A stretch of 64,000 bases of DNA. Origin: Lewinella sp. IMCC34191. GTDB lineage: Bacteria > Bacteroidota > Bacteroidia > Chitinophagales > Saprospiraceae. Made by a program: the position numbers and the translations under genes. A model generated the notes under the pieces. That model was not told the DNA's origin, did no database searches, and saw nothing but the letters and a program-made list of their open reading frames with translations. The stretch covers positions 62,001 through 126,000 of the forward strand of contig NZ_QNQZ01000003.1 in assembly GCF_003390935.1 (NCBI RefSeq). Reading direction: 5' to 3'. Position 1 is the stretch's first letter. Each line of letters starts with the position of its first letter. This document shows positions 45,713 through 54,074 of the stretch, in pieces.

Positions 45713-46312
45713 CGCCTCGGGTTTTTAAACACAGATCACGCAGATTTTGGCACGGATAGCCACGGATTTTCGGGGTATCAAAGGCATATCAAATCGCCCC
45801 GTGAGGAACGGCCCTGGAAGGGACGTCTACCCCAAGCGAGGTCTGGCCGAGCGACAGCGAGGAGAGGGCCTCGCGAAAGTTCGGTCGGCTACGCCGCCTC
45901 GATATTTAAAACACGGATGGCCACGGATTTTGGCACGGATAGCCACGGATTTTTCCCTGGCATCTCCGCGACGCTACGATAAGGGGCGGTGATGGAGAGC
46001 GCGGAAATGCAAGGCCGGCAACGAACGGCCCTGGAAGGGACGTCTGCCCCAAGCGAGGTCTGTCCGAGCGACAGCAAGGAGAGGGCCTCGCGAAAGTTCG
46101 GTCGGCTACGCCGCCTCGATATTTAAAACACGGACCACGCAGATTTTGGCACAAATAGCCACGGATTTTTCCCTGGCATCTCCGCGACGCTACGATAAGG
46201 GGCGGTGATGGAGAGCGCGGAAATGCAAGGCCGACAACGAACGGCCCTGGAAGGGACGTCTGCCCCAAGCGAGGTCTGGCCGAGCGACAGCGAGGAGAGG
46301 GCCTCGCGAAAA
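45713..46312 (+). repeat. Tandem 217-bp repeat array (about 2.7 copies)
   Basis: The 757-base gap 45624-46380 has no gene. From 45713 to 46312 a unit repeats: a 'TTTAAAACACGGA...CACGGATTTT' segment, then 'CTGGCATCTCCGCGACGC', then 'CGGCCCTGGAAGGGACGTCT' and 'CTCGCGAAAGTTCGGTCGG'. Unit 1 (45713-45900) is diverged and shorter, unit 2 (45901-46117) is complete, unit 3 (46118-46312) is cut off at CTCGCGAAA. The 'CACGGATT' segment recalls intergenic repeats seen in many environmental bacteria. Open frames within it are translations of the repeat. Confidence 0.85.
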
Positions 46313-46380
46313 ATTAACCCGCATTCCCCACAGCCTCCCCCAGTCCGTATCTTACCACCCCCCCAACCAAAAACTACCCC

Positions 46381-47772
46381 ATGCGCTTTTCGCTACCCGC
46401 CCTCCTTATCCTTTTCGTCAGTACGCTCTCCGCCCAACAATCCGATCCGGTAAGTCCGCCACCCGCGACGGACCCGAGGATGTACGCCATCGCCAACGCC
46501 CCGCAGGCCGACCGGATCGAGGCTGACGTCACTACCCTCGTCAACTTCGGCACCCGCCACACCCTGAGCGACACTACCAGCGACACCCGCGGCATCGGTG
46601 CCGCCCGCCGGTGGATCCACGATGAATTTCAGCGGATCGGGGAAGCCTGCGGCGGTTGCCTGGAGGTCATGTACCAGCGCAATCTCGTAGAGGGCGACCC
46701 CGAGAGCCGCATTAAGGAAGACACCTGGGTGGTCAACGTCATCGCCGTGCAGCGCGGCACGCAGGACCCGAACCGCTTCATCATGATGAGCGGCGACATC
46801 GACAGCCGCGTCAGCGACGCCCTCGACGGCACCAGCGACAGCCCCGGCGCAAATGACAACGCCAGCGGTATGGCCGGCGCCCTGGAAGCGGCACGCGTAC
46901 TGACGCAGTACGAATTTCCCGGCTCCATCCTCTACGTGGGGCTCAGCGGCGAGGAGCAGGGGCTCTTCGGCGGCAAGGGCATGGCCGACTGGGTACAGGA
47001 GCAGGGCTGGAACCTCACCGCCGTACTCAACAACGACATGATCGGCAACATCACCGGCGTGGACGGCGTGACCGATAACACCAGCTTCCGCATCTTCTCC
47101 GAACCTTATTACCCCAGCGACGCCAACGACGAGCGCGCCAATACCTACCGGCGGTTCTTCGGCGGGGAAGTCGACGGACCCAGCCGGCAGCTGGCCCGCT
47201 ACATCGACCGCGTCACCCGCCAGTACACCACCAACCTGGAGCCCATGATGATCTACCGCCTGGACCGCTTCGGCCGCGGCGGCCACCACCGCCCCTTCAA
47301 CGACGCCGGCTTCCCCGGGGTGCGCATCATGGAAACCCACGAAAACTACACCCAGCAACACCAGGACATCCGCACCGAAGACGGCATCGAATACGGCGAC
47401 AAACTCGAACACGTCAACTTCCCCTACGCGGCCAAACTGACCGGCGTGAACGCCATCACCCTGGCCGGCCTGGCCGCCGCGCCACCGGCCCCGCCCCTGG
47501 TCATGATCGGCGGCACCGTCGAGCCCAGTACCCGCCTGCGGTGGGAAGCCCCGGAAACCGACACCCCCATCGCCGGTTACTACGTCCACTGGCGGCTGAC
47601 CACCTCCCCGCGGTGGGAAAAGAAGGTCTTCGTTCCCGCCGGTACCCTCAACCACACTCTCGAAAACATCGTCGTCGACAACTACTTCTTCGGCGTCTCC
47701 TCCGTTAGCGAAGACGGCAACGAGAGCGTAGTCGTATTCCCCAGTACCCTCATCCCCCGCGGTACCCGCTAA
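46381..47772 (+). CDS. Secreted M28-family metallopeptidase
   Basis: The 463-residue protein has a signal peptide ('LFVSTLSAQ'), an M28 catalytic domain (about 45-365) and a C-terminal fibronectin-III-like module (about 372-463). Zinc-site motifs are 'GDIDSR' (138-143; most M28 enzymes have GHxDS, so the first His is Asp139 here), 'GANDNASG' (Asp159), 'SGEEQGL' (Glu191/192), 'NNDMIG' (Asp219) and 'ETHENYTQQHQ'. Aminopeptidase or carboxypeptidase activity is expected in the periplasm or outside. A subgroup with 'GDIDSR' appears to be natural. The amidase follows 72 bases later. Confidence 0.88.
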   Translation: MRFSLPALLILFVSTLSAQQSDPVSPPPATDPRMYAIANAPQADRIEADVTTLVNFGTRHTLSDTTSDTRGIGAARRWIHDEFQRIGEACGGCLEVMYQRNLVEGDPESRIKEDTWVVNVIAVQRGTQDPNRFIMMSGDIDSRVSDALDGTSDSPGANDNASGMAGALEAARVLTQYEFPGSILYVGLSGEEQGLFGGKGMADWVQEQGWNLTAVLNNDMIGNITGVDGVTDNTSFRIFSEPYYPSDANDERANTYRRFFGGEVDGPSRQLARYIDRVTRQYTTNLEPMMIYRLDRFGRGGHHRPFNDAGFPGVRIMETHENYTQQHQDIRTEDGIEYGDKLEHVNFPYAAKLTGVNAITLAGLAAAPPAPPLVMIGGTVEPSTRLRWEAPETDTPIAGYYVHWRLTTSPRWEKKVFVPAGTLNHTLENIVVDNYFFGVSSVSEDGNESVVVFPSTLIPRGTR

Positions 47773-47814
47773 ATCGCGCATCCGCACGCAAGCGAAGCAA
47801 GCGACCCAGCAATG

Positions 47815-47843
47815 CCAAATCGTAAATCGTAAATCGTACTTCA
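47815..47843. repeat. Composite intergenic repeat, site 6 (heptamers only)
   Basis: Three to four ATCGTAA units lie between the peptidase stop and the amidase start, ending directly at the amidase ATG. No hairpin or spacer module. Confidence 0.75.
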
Positions 47844-47844
47844 G

Positions 47845-49491
47845 ATGCGCCGCTACCTCCCCCTAGCCCTGCTCCTCCTCACCGCCACCGCCGCCGTCAC
47901 TAACCTGGCCCCGAGTCCCGACCAGGTGAAGGCCGCCGCCGCCGTGCTCGGCATCGACTTCCTCGACGACGAGGAGATCGAGCTGATGATGGACGATCTG
48001 GAAGAGAATCTGGAAGCCTTCGATACCATCGGCAAGATGGACATTCCGAACGGCCTCTCCCCCGCCCTGGTGTTCAGTCCCGTACTCCGGCCGGATCAGC
48101 TCCCCGCCGATACGAGCGTGACCGCCCCCACCACCCCACCGGAAGTACTCTCGGTAGACGGAGGCAACATCAATGGACTGGAATGGGCCACCGTCGAGCA
48201 GCTCGCCGGACTGATCTACAACCGCAAGATCACCAGCCGGGAACTGACGGAGTTCTTCCTGGCCCGACTGAAGGAACACGACCCCACCCTACACTGCGTC
48301 ATTACCCTCACCGAAGAACGCGCCCTGGCGAAGGCCGACGAGATGGACGCCGAACTGGCCGCTGGCAACTACCGGGGCTACCTGCACGGCATTCCCTACG
48401 GTGCCAAGGACTTACTGGCCGCCGAGGGCTACCTCACCACCTGGGGCGCCAAGCCCTACGAAGGGCAGACCATCGACGCGGACGCCGCCGTCGTCGAACA
48501 GCTCGACGCGGCCGGCGCCGTGCTCTGCGCCAAACTCAGTATGGGGGCCCTGGCCTGGGGTGACGTCTGGTTTGGGGAGAAGACCCGTAACCCCTGGAAT
48601 ACCGAACAGGGCAGCAGCGGTTCGTCCGCCGGATCCGCCAGCGCGGTGGCGGCCGGACTATTACCCTTCGCCATCGGCACCGAAACGCTGGGCAGCATTG
48701 TCAGCCCGAGCACCGTTTGCGGCACCACCGGACTGCGGCCCACCTTCGGCCGTGTCTCCCGCTACGGCGCTATGGCCCTGAGCTGGTCAATGGATAAGAT
48801 CGGCCCCATCACGCGGTCGGCCACCGACGCCGGATTGGTGTTGGCCGCCATCGCGCACTACGACCCCCGGGACGCCCATGCGATCCGGGCCGGATTTCAG
48901 TTCGAACTGCCGGAAAACAGCGGGCAACCGACCCGGATCGGCTATCTGAAAAGCAATTTTGACGGCGATTACGATTTCGCCGCCAACGACTCCACATCCC
49001 TGGCCGCGCTCCGCGACTTGGGCTACGAACTGGTCGAAATTGAGCTGCCGGACGCTCCGGACATCGGTTTTATCCTGAACGTGGAAGCCGCCGCCGCCTT
49101 CGAATCCCTTACGCGCAGCGGCGACGACGACCTGCTCACCCGCCAGGTCCGCAACGCCTGGCCGAATGCCTTCCGTACCGCCCACTTCGTACCGGCGGTC
49201 GCGTACGTACAGGCTAACCGGCTACGCCGCGACCTGATGGAGAACATGGACGCGCTATTCACCGAGCACGACATCGACGTCTACGTCAACCCGAGTTGGA
49301 ACTCAAGCAGCCTCTTCATTACCAATATGACGGGCCACCCCTCGATTACCGTCCCTAACGGCATGCACGAGGGCACGCCGACCAGCATCACCTTCACCGG
49401 GCGCCTATTCGACGAGCAAAACTTAGTGAACGTAGCCAGCAGCTACCAGGGCGCTACGCCGTGGGACGAGCGGCATCCGGCTGCATTTTAA
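47845..49491 (+). CDS. Secreted amidase-signature protein
   Basis: The 548-residue protein starts with a signal peptide ('LPLALLLLTATAAVTNLA') and an acidic helical N-terminal extension (about 25-105). The amidase domain follows: 'GIPYGAKDLL' (catalytic Lys, about 187-196), 'GSSGSSAGSAS' (about 253-263, the cis-Ser and neighbouring Ser), and 'GTETLGSIVSPS' (nucleophile Ser). Relatives hydrolyse amide bonds of small molecules or act in GatA-type reactions; the signal peptide indicates an exported enzyme, not GatA. It may share a transcript with the M28 peptidase. The 3' end overlaps rdgB by 38 bases. Confidence 0.88.
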   Translation: MRRYLPLALLLLTATAAVTNLAPSPDQVKAAAAVLGIDFLDDEEIELMMDDLEENLEAFDTIGKMDIPNGLSPALVFSPVLRPDQLPADTSVTAPTTPPEVLSVDGGNINGLEWATVEQLAGLIYNRKITSRELTEFFLARLKEHDPTLHCVITLTEERALAKADEMDAELAAGNYRGYLHGIPYGAKDLLAAEGYLTTWGAKPYEGQTIDADAAVVEQLDAAGAVLCAKLSMGALAWGDVWFGEKTRNPWNTEQGSSGSSAGSASAVAAGLLPFAIGTETLGSIVSPSTVCGTTGLRPTFGRVSRYGAMALSWSMDKIGPITRSATDAGLVLAAIAHYDPRDAHAIRAGFQFELPENSGQPTRIGYLKSNFDGDYDFAANDSTSLAALRDLGYELVEIELPDAPDIGFILNVEAAAAFESLTRSGDDDLLTRQVRNAWPNAFRTAHFVPAVAYVQANRLRRDLMENMDALFTEHDIDVYVNPSWNSSSLFITNMTGHPSITVPNGMHEGTPTSITFTGRLFDEQNLVNVASSYQGATPWDERHPAAF

Positions 49492-50062
49492 GAAAGGCTT
49501 CCAGCTGGGCGATCGCACGCGCCCGGTGGCTCATGCCGATCTTCTCATCGGCGGTCATCTGGGCGAAGCTGCGGCCATCGCCCTCCGTGGGAATGAAAAT
49601 CGGATCGTAGCCGAATCCCTCGTGACCGGTGGGGAAAGTAGCAATTCGACCTTCACACTTCCCCTCAAAAAGGTGCTCCTGCCCGTCCTTAAGCAAACAG
49701 ATAACGGTGCGAAAACAGGCGAGGCGGTCTTTACGGTCACCGAGGTCGGAGAGCAGTTTGGTATTATTGGTTTCCGCGTCGCGCTGGGGCCCGCCGTAGT
49801 GGGCGGTATCCACTCCCGGGGCACCGTTCAGCGCTAGAACCTCCAGGCCGGTATCCTCGCTGAAGCAGTCCTGGCAGTGATTGTCCAGTACGAAGCGCGC
49901 CTTCATTCGCGCGTTATCCTCCAGGGTACGACCGGTTTCCGGAATTTCAGCGGTACAACCAATGTCCGCAAGGCTGCGGAAGGTGTAGCGATCCCCCAGT
50001 TGCTTCTGGATTTCGGCAATCTTATGGGGATTGTTGGTTGCGAAAACGAGCTGCTGCTTCAT
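49454..50062 (-). CDS. rdgB: XTP/dITP pyrophosphatase
   Basis: From ATG 50062 the protein has 202 residues. It starts 'MKQQLVFATNNPHKIAEI', has 'SEDTGLEVLALNGAPGVDTAHYGG' (about 69-92, metal and nucleotide contacts), 'FEGKCEGRI' and 'GFGYDPIFIP' (about 152-161), and ends with 'MSHRARAI'. RdgB/HAM1 removes inosine and xanthosine triphosphates to keep them out of DNA. The open frame extends 25 codons upstream over the dispersed motif, which I consider not coding. The overlap with the amidase is convergent. Confidence 0.95.
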   Translation of the reverse strand: MKQQLVFATNNPHKIAEIQKQLGDRYTFRSLADIGCTAEIPETGRTLEDNARMKARFVLDNHCQDCFSEDTGLEVLALNGAPGVDTAHYGGPQRDAETNNTKLLSDLGDRKDRLACFRTVICLLKDGQEHLFEGKCEGRIATFPTGHEGFGYDPIFIPTEGDGRSFAQMTADEKIGMSHRARAIAQLEAFLKMQPDAARPTA

Positions 50063-50079
50063 AATCACAATATAACCAT

Positions 50080-50096
50080 GGCGGCGGGGCGCAGGT
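50080..50096 (+). repeat. Dispersed GC-rich motif, copy 5 (partial)
   Basis: Reads GGCGGCGGGGCGCAGGT, 18 bases upstream of the rdgB ATG. The remaining gap up to 50306 has no gene or clear signal. Confidence 0.6.
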
Positions 50097-50306
50097 GCTG
50101 CGGCCTTCAAAAAAAGGCAAAAAAAATGGGCAAGCACACCAGTCGCTCAACCTCCTATCCTTGCTGCATTTCTGCCCTGGGGAGATTCAGAAGGAGCTGA
50201 CCGTGTGCCGCCCAAGCCACAAAGGTAAGGGCTGGACGCGGGAATCAAAACTTTCCTTTACTTATTTTCAAATCCGTCCGCAGCTGAGGTCAATTGACCG
50301 TCCGGC

Positions 50307-51011
50307 TTACGTATTGATGATGTTTCCCTGCTCGTCCCACTGTACCTGCTCCGCCCGCTTGGACTGATCGACGTACAGGGGAAGCCACTTCGGGTCGTAC
50401 GCCAGTCCGTGCTTGTCCAGTACTTCCTGCGGAGGGCCGTCCCATACGTTCGCCTGGTTGCCTACGTAGCCCAGATCGTTGATACCCTGCCGGCTGGTGT
50501 AGTAACAGGTCATGGCCATGTACCGGGCGAAGTTGAAAAAGCGGACGCCCGCAGACTGTGTTTTCGCTTCCGGATCCGGGTAGGCAATCTCGTCCACTAA
50601 CTCGATGCGCTGGTCGTCGTCCAGTTCGGTGAAGGGCTTACCCTCGAAGCGACGGCTACTCTCCGCATTCAACCAGGCCAGTCCGCCCCGCAAGCGGGTA
50701 GCGTGTGCCGCCGGCTGATCCTTAGCCATGAACTCACAGAGTTCACTGAATCCGCTCTCCTCGACGTCGGGGATAATGATGTTACCCAGCACGACGAGCG
50801 TTTCCGTCTCGTGATCGGAAAAGAAGCGCTCGCTGCGCAGTTGTTCTTCGCGTTCGGCCTCGTAGGCCGTACGTAATCCGTACCCCTCGGTTTCGGCTTC
50901 GGTGGCGGATACCGGGGCCGGGTTATCCGGGTTACATCCGACGCTGCCGCCGATAAATGCCGTTCCGACGGCACCCCCGAGAATGGTTTTTAGCGTTTTA
51001 CGACGATCCAT
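50307..51011 (-). CDS. Gluconate 2-dehydrogenase subunit 3 family protein
   Basis: The 234-residue protein has an 'RRKTLKTILGG' N-terminus (twin-arginine-like) and a lipobox-like 'GGSVGC' near residue 26. The rest (about 65-200) is the helical small-subunit fold found with membrane or periplasmic GMC dehydrogenases: 'LVVLGNIIIPDVEESGF', 'FFNFARYMAMTCYYTSRQGINDLGY'. Its gene overlaps the upstream flavoprotein gene by one base (TGATG), so expression is coupled. It probably carries the flavoprotein, which has no signal of its own, through the TAT system. Confidence 0.88.
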   Translation of the reverse strand: MDRRKTLKTILGGAVGTAFIGGSVGCNPDNPAPVSATEAETEGYGLRTAYEAEREEQLRSERFFSDHETETLVVLGNIIIPDVEESGFSELCEFMAKDQPAAHATRLRGGLAWLNAESSRRFEGKPFTELDDDQRIELVDEIAYPDPEAKTQSAGVRFFNFARYMAMTCYYTSRQGINDLGYVGNQANVWDGPPQEVLDKHGLAYDPKWLPLYVDQSKRAEQVQWDEQGNIINT

Positions 51012-52732
51012 CAGATATTCATTTTTTTGAGTTCTTCGACAATGTGTTCTCCCTGCCGCCAGGCAAGCGCCAGGATGGTCCAGGTGGGGTTCTTGTCAGC
51101 CTGGCTGGAGAACACCGCCGCATCGGAAATAAAGACGTTAGGCGATTCGTGCAGTTTGCCCCACTTATCGGTGACGCTCGTCTTCGGATCGTCACCCATC
51201 CGGGCGGTTCCGACCTCGTGGATGATCTGGCCGGGTGCCAGCAGGCCGTACTCCTGCTCCTTGCCGGGCTCGGGAGAGATCAGTTCCGCTCCCATATCGT
51301 CCATGATCCCCCGCAGGGTCTGCTGTGCGTGCTGCGCCTGCTTGTACTCGTAGTCGGTCCACTTGTAATTAAACCGGAGAATGGGGATTCCCCATTCATC
51401 CACCTGTCCGCTCGGATCGATTTCGCAGTGGTTCTCGTACATCGCCACCGACTCGCCGCGCATCGCCATACCGACGTGGGCGCCGTAGTAGCGATTCATG
51501 TCATCGAGCATCTTACGGCCGTAACCGCCGACCCGCTCCCCGACCGCGCGCTGCATTTCCAACAGGCTGCCGCCGAATCCGTAGCTGGGCATACCCAACC
51601 CACCCCATACTTCGATGTGGTAACCGCGGGGGAAGTCCAGCTTACGGTTATCCAGCCACCAGGGAGCGTAAACGTGCAGCCCCCCTACCCCGTCTTCGTT
51701 GTAGCGCTGGCGATCCATCAGGCTGGGCACGAAGCCGCTGACATTGAGGCCGGTACTGTCGTGGAGGTACCGCCCGACTACTCCGCTGCCGTTACCCAGT
51801 CCTTGCTCCTGTCCGGGAGCGCGGCTGTTGAGTAGCAGACGGGCCGTTTCACAGGCACCGGCGGCCAGCACGACGACCTTCCCTTTGATGGTGTATTCCC
51901 GCCGGTCTTCCTTGCTGACGTAGCTCACGCCGGTGGCACGCCCCGTACTGTCGGTAATGACTTCCCGGGCCATGGAATCGGTGTAAAGATCCACGTGGCC
52001 GGCGCTGTTCATGGCGGGGATGACCAGCGCACTGCTGGAGCTGAAGTCCGCCTTAACCATACAACTGCGGCTACACTGTCCGCAATAGAAACACAGGCCA
52101 CGCTCGTCGTTCACCTTTTTGGTAACGATGCTGAGCCGGCTGGGAACGAAAGGTACCCCTACGTTCTTGGCGTGCTTCGCGACGAGCATTTCGTGGAGCC
52201 GCGGCTTCGGCGGGGGCAGGAAAAATCCATCCGGGTCGTTCGGCAGGCCTTCATTCGTTCCGAAAATTCCGATCAGCTTGTCGACCTTGTCGTACCAGGG
52301 CTTGACCTCATCGTAAGTGATGGGCCAGTTCGCCCCGATGCCGTCCTTATCGTAATGCTTGAAGTCGTCCGGTCCGAAGCGGAGGCTGATGCGCCCCCAG
52401 TGATTGGTGCGCCCCCCGAGCATGCGACTGCGAAACCACTGAAAATCGGTTCCGGGAAAGGTGGTGTACGGTTCTCCCGGAATGTCCCAACCCCCAAAAG
52501 CCGCGTTGAAATCACCGAAGGGCCGGGTGGTGGAGGCACCGCGGCGGGGGCTCTCCCAGGGCCAGCGCAACTGCGTGGCCATTTCCTTGTCGGTCGGATC
52601 GAAAAACGGCCCGGCTTCGATGATGGCGATATTGAGTCCATTTTCAGCCAGCCTCCGGGCGGTCATGCCACCACCGGCACCGCTACCGACTATGATGGCA
52701 TCGTATTCTTTCGCGTTTTCTTTTATCTGCAC
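51011..52732 (-). CDS. GMC-family FAD oxidoreductase with cysteine cluster
   Basis: The 573-residue protein has an FAD motif 'IIVGSGAGGGMTARRL' (about 13-28), 'GGRTNHWGRIS' (about 106-116), and C-terminal 'IIHEVGTARMG' and 'NPTWTI' active-site segments. Cys214, 217, 220 and 224 form C-x2-C-x2-C-x3-C, which could hold an iron-sulfur cluster as in some FAD sugar dehydrogenase large subunits. Such enzymes oxidise sugars or polyols at C1, C2 or C3. It starts the flavoprotein-subunit 3 operon. No signal peptide, so it is presumably exported with its TAT partner. The substrate is unknown. Confidence 0.9.
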   Translation of the reverse strand: MQIKENAKEYDAIIVGSGAGGGMTARRLAENGLNIAIIEAGPFFDPTDKEMATQLRWPWESPRRGASTTRPFGDFNAAFGGWDIPGEPYTTFPGTDFQWFRSRMLGGRTNHWGRISLRFGPDDFKHYDKDGIGANWPITYDEVKPWYDKVDKLIGIFGTNEGLPNDPDGFFLPPPKPRLHEMLVAKHAKNVGVPFVPSRLSIVTKKVNDERGLCFYCGQCSRSCMVKADFSSSSALVIPAMNSAGHVDLYTDSMAREVITDSTGRATGVSYVSKEDRREYTIKGKVVVLAAGACETARLLLNSRAPGQEQGLGNGSGVVGRYLHDSTGLNVSGFVPSLMDRQRYNEDGVGGLHVYAPWWLDNRKLDFPRGYHIEVWGGLGMPSYGFGGSLLEMQRAVGERVGGYGRKMLDDMNRYYGAHVGMAMRGESVAMYENHCEIDPSGQVDEWGIPILRFNYKWTDYEYKQAQHAQQTLRGIMDDMGAELISPEPGKEQEYGLLAPGQIIHEVGTARMGDDPKTSVTDKWGKLHESPNVFISDAAVFSSQADKNPTWTILALAWRQGEHIVEELKKMNI

Positions 52733-53233
52733 GGATCACTATTGGATTAGGGGTAAGATAGCATTAAGTTCATTCGTTCCCCTCCGTCTCAACATCGGCT
52801 CTTGCCCTAAAATCAAGGCCTCGTTGACGCTTGCTTAGGTGAAATAGATAACAAGTATCCAAATAACCGCGCCCGTGAGAAAAGTAGGTAAAACGATTTA
52901 CTTCCCGCTAAGGTATACCTCGCGGGCGGTGTATGCAAGAACTCAGAAAGGTAATCGCATGTCCACTGGTTTCGCCTTTAGCGGCGAAACCGTGACAGCT
53001 GCGGCAGAAGAATATTTGAATTGGATTTACCCGTTTAGGACACCACTGCCGGGACTGACGCGGATTTTACGGGCGGCGGTGCGCAGGTAAATAAGCAGAT
53101 TGCGGTACGTGAGCTTTCATTCGCTCCGAAATATGATAACATTAAGGATTTTTACGGCCAGGTCCGGTTGCCAGGCACCTGCTGAGAAATGCCCTACATT
53201 TCTTCAACGGCATGGCGATCACTCGGAATACGG
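52733..53233. other. Intergenic region upstream of the GMC gene
   Basis: About 500 bases, no convincing gene. It holds the sixth copy of the dispersed motif at 53071-53090 and is otherwise featureless to me. A 71-residue frame at 52875-53090 ends inside the motif and does not look like a protein. Confidence 0.6.
53071..53090 (+). repeat. Dispersed 20-bp GC-rich motif, copy 6
   Basis: Reads GGGCGGCGGTGCGCAGGTAA, identical to copy 1 in opposite orientation. Confidence 0.75.
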
Positions 53234-53977
53234 CTATTCCTTTTCCATATACTCCAGAAGCGCTACAAAATCTTCCGGCTCGTTTTTGAGCCGTTGCCGC
53301 CGTACAAAATCAGTAGCGACTTCGCCTTCGTCCTTCCCTAGTCTGGAGAGTAAATGCTTCATTTTATCGACCTCGGTGGTCTGGCCGTTATTGACCAGAT
53401 AGCACTGGGTAACGCGTTTCAGGGTCTTCTTCGGCTCGCTGGTGTCGAACATATTCTTCTTGGGCGGATCCTGCCACACCGTACTTTCCTGGATGAGCAA
53501 GCGCCTTTCCTTACCTGAAAAAGCTACCTGGTACCACTGTGCGCCACTCTTGCGGGCTAAGGGATCGAAGCCCGGAACAAAGACGCGTCCGTTCGCATCG
53601 GTGACGGAATTAACGGCCTGGTTATCTAACTCGAACACCTCATCGTCCACCTTGACCTCGACCTTTTGGTCGATCAGTCGAATGCGGCCGGGCAGCACGT
53701 ACTTTTGTCCGTCCTTCAGCACTATCTCAAATGGAACAAACTCGGTGTCGAGGTAGGCCTTTTCCGCATCCACTTCGTAGGCGGGTGGCGGGTTACTCAC
53801 GTAGAATGCACCGCCTGCCGCTAACGCCGCTGAGGGATTCTGTTGATTGAACATACTTTCCCGGGTTCGATCGTTAAAGCGGGTCTGCTCAGTGAGGTCG
53901 GTTTCAGCATCCTGAGCCGGTAGTACTGTAAACCAGAACAGCGCAATTATGATGATCAATAATTTGGACAATTGCAT
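53234..53977 (-). CDS. Secreted protein of unknown function
   Basis: The 247-residue product has a clear signal peptide (about 1-21, 'ALFWFTVLPAQ'). The body has short beta-rich stretches ('VEVKVDDEVFELDN', 'QWYQVAFSGKERRLLIQES') and a Lys- and Glu-rich C-terminal helix ('KDEGEVATDFVRRQRLKNEPEDFVALLEYMEKE'). No family recognised. The gene lies downstream of the SusCD terminator and probably has its own promoter. A periplasmic or outer-membrane location is inferred only from the signal peptide. Confidence 0.75.
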   Translation of the reverse strand: MQLSKLLIIIIALFWFTVLPAQDAETDLTEQTRFNDRTRESMFNQQNPSAALAAGGAFYVSNPPPAYEVDAEKAYLDTEFVPFEIVLKDGQKYVLPGRIRLIDQKVEVKVDDEVFELDNQAVNSVTDANGRVFVPGFDPLARKSGAQWYQVAFSGKERRLLIQESTVWQDPPKKNMFDTSEPKKTLKRVTQCYLVNNGQTTEVDKMKHLLSRLGKDEGEVATDFVRRQRLKNEPEDFVALLEYMEKE

Positions 53978-54010
53978 GGCTAATTGTTTAATGCTCCCTC
54001 AATATAAAAA

Positions 54011-54043
54011 ACGGCGAGTACGCATGGGATGCGTACCCGCCGT
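54011..54043 (-). terminator. Rho-independent terminator of the SusC/SusD operon
   Basis: A 15-bp arm hairpin with one mismatch (ACGGCGaGTACGCAT, GGG loop, ATGCGTACcCGCCGT). On the minus strand it is followed by TTTTTATATT, 32 bases after the SusD stop codon. Confidence 0.85.
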
Positions 54044-54074
54044 CGTGAGCTAAAAAAATACTTCCGCTATCCTA

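Noticed and set aside
45906-46268. Minus-strand frame of 120 residues in the tandem repeats
   Set aside because: The protein is itself a repeat of the DNA unit, Pro-, Arg- and Cys-rich, with no family resemblance.
46393-47787. 464-residue minus-strand frame opposite the M28 peptidase
   Set aside because: Val-, Gly- and Asp-rich shadow with no start context or family; the plus-strand peptidase is clear.
52875-53090. 71-residue frame in the gap upstream of the GMC gene
   Set aside because: Composition is random-looking and its end is the dispersed 20-bp motif.
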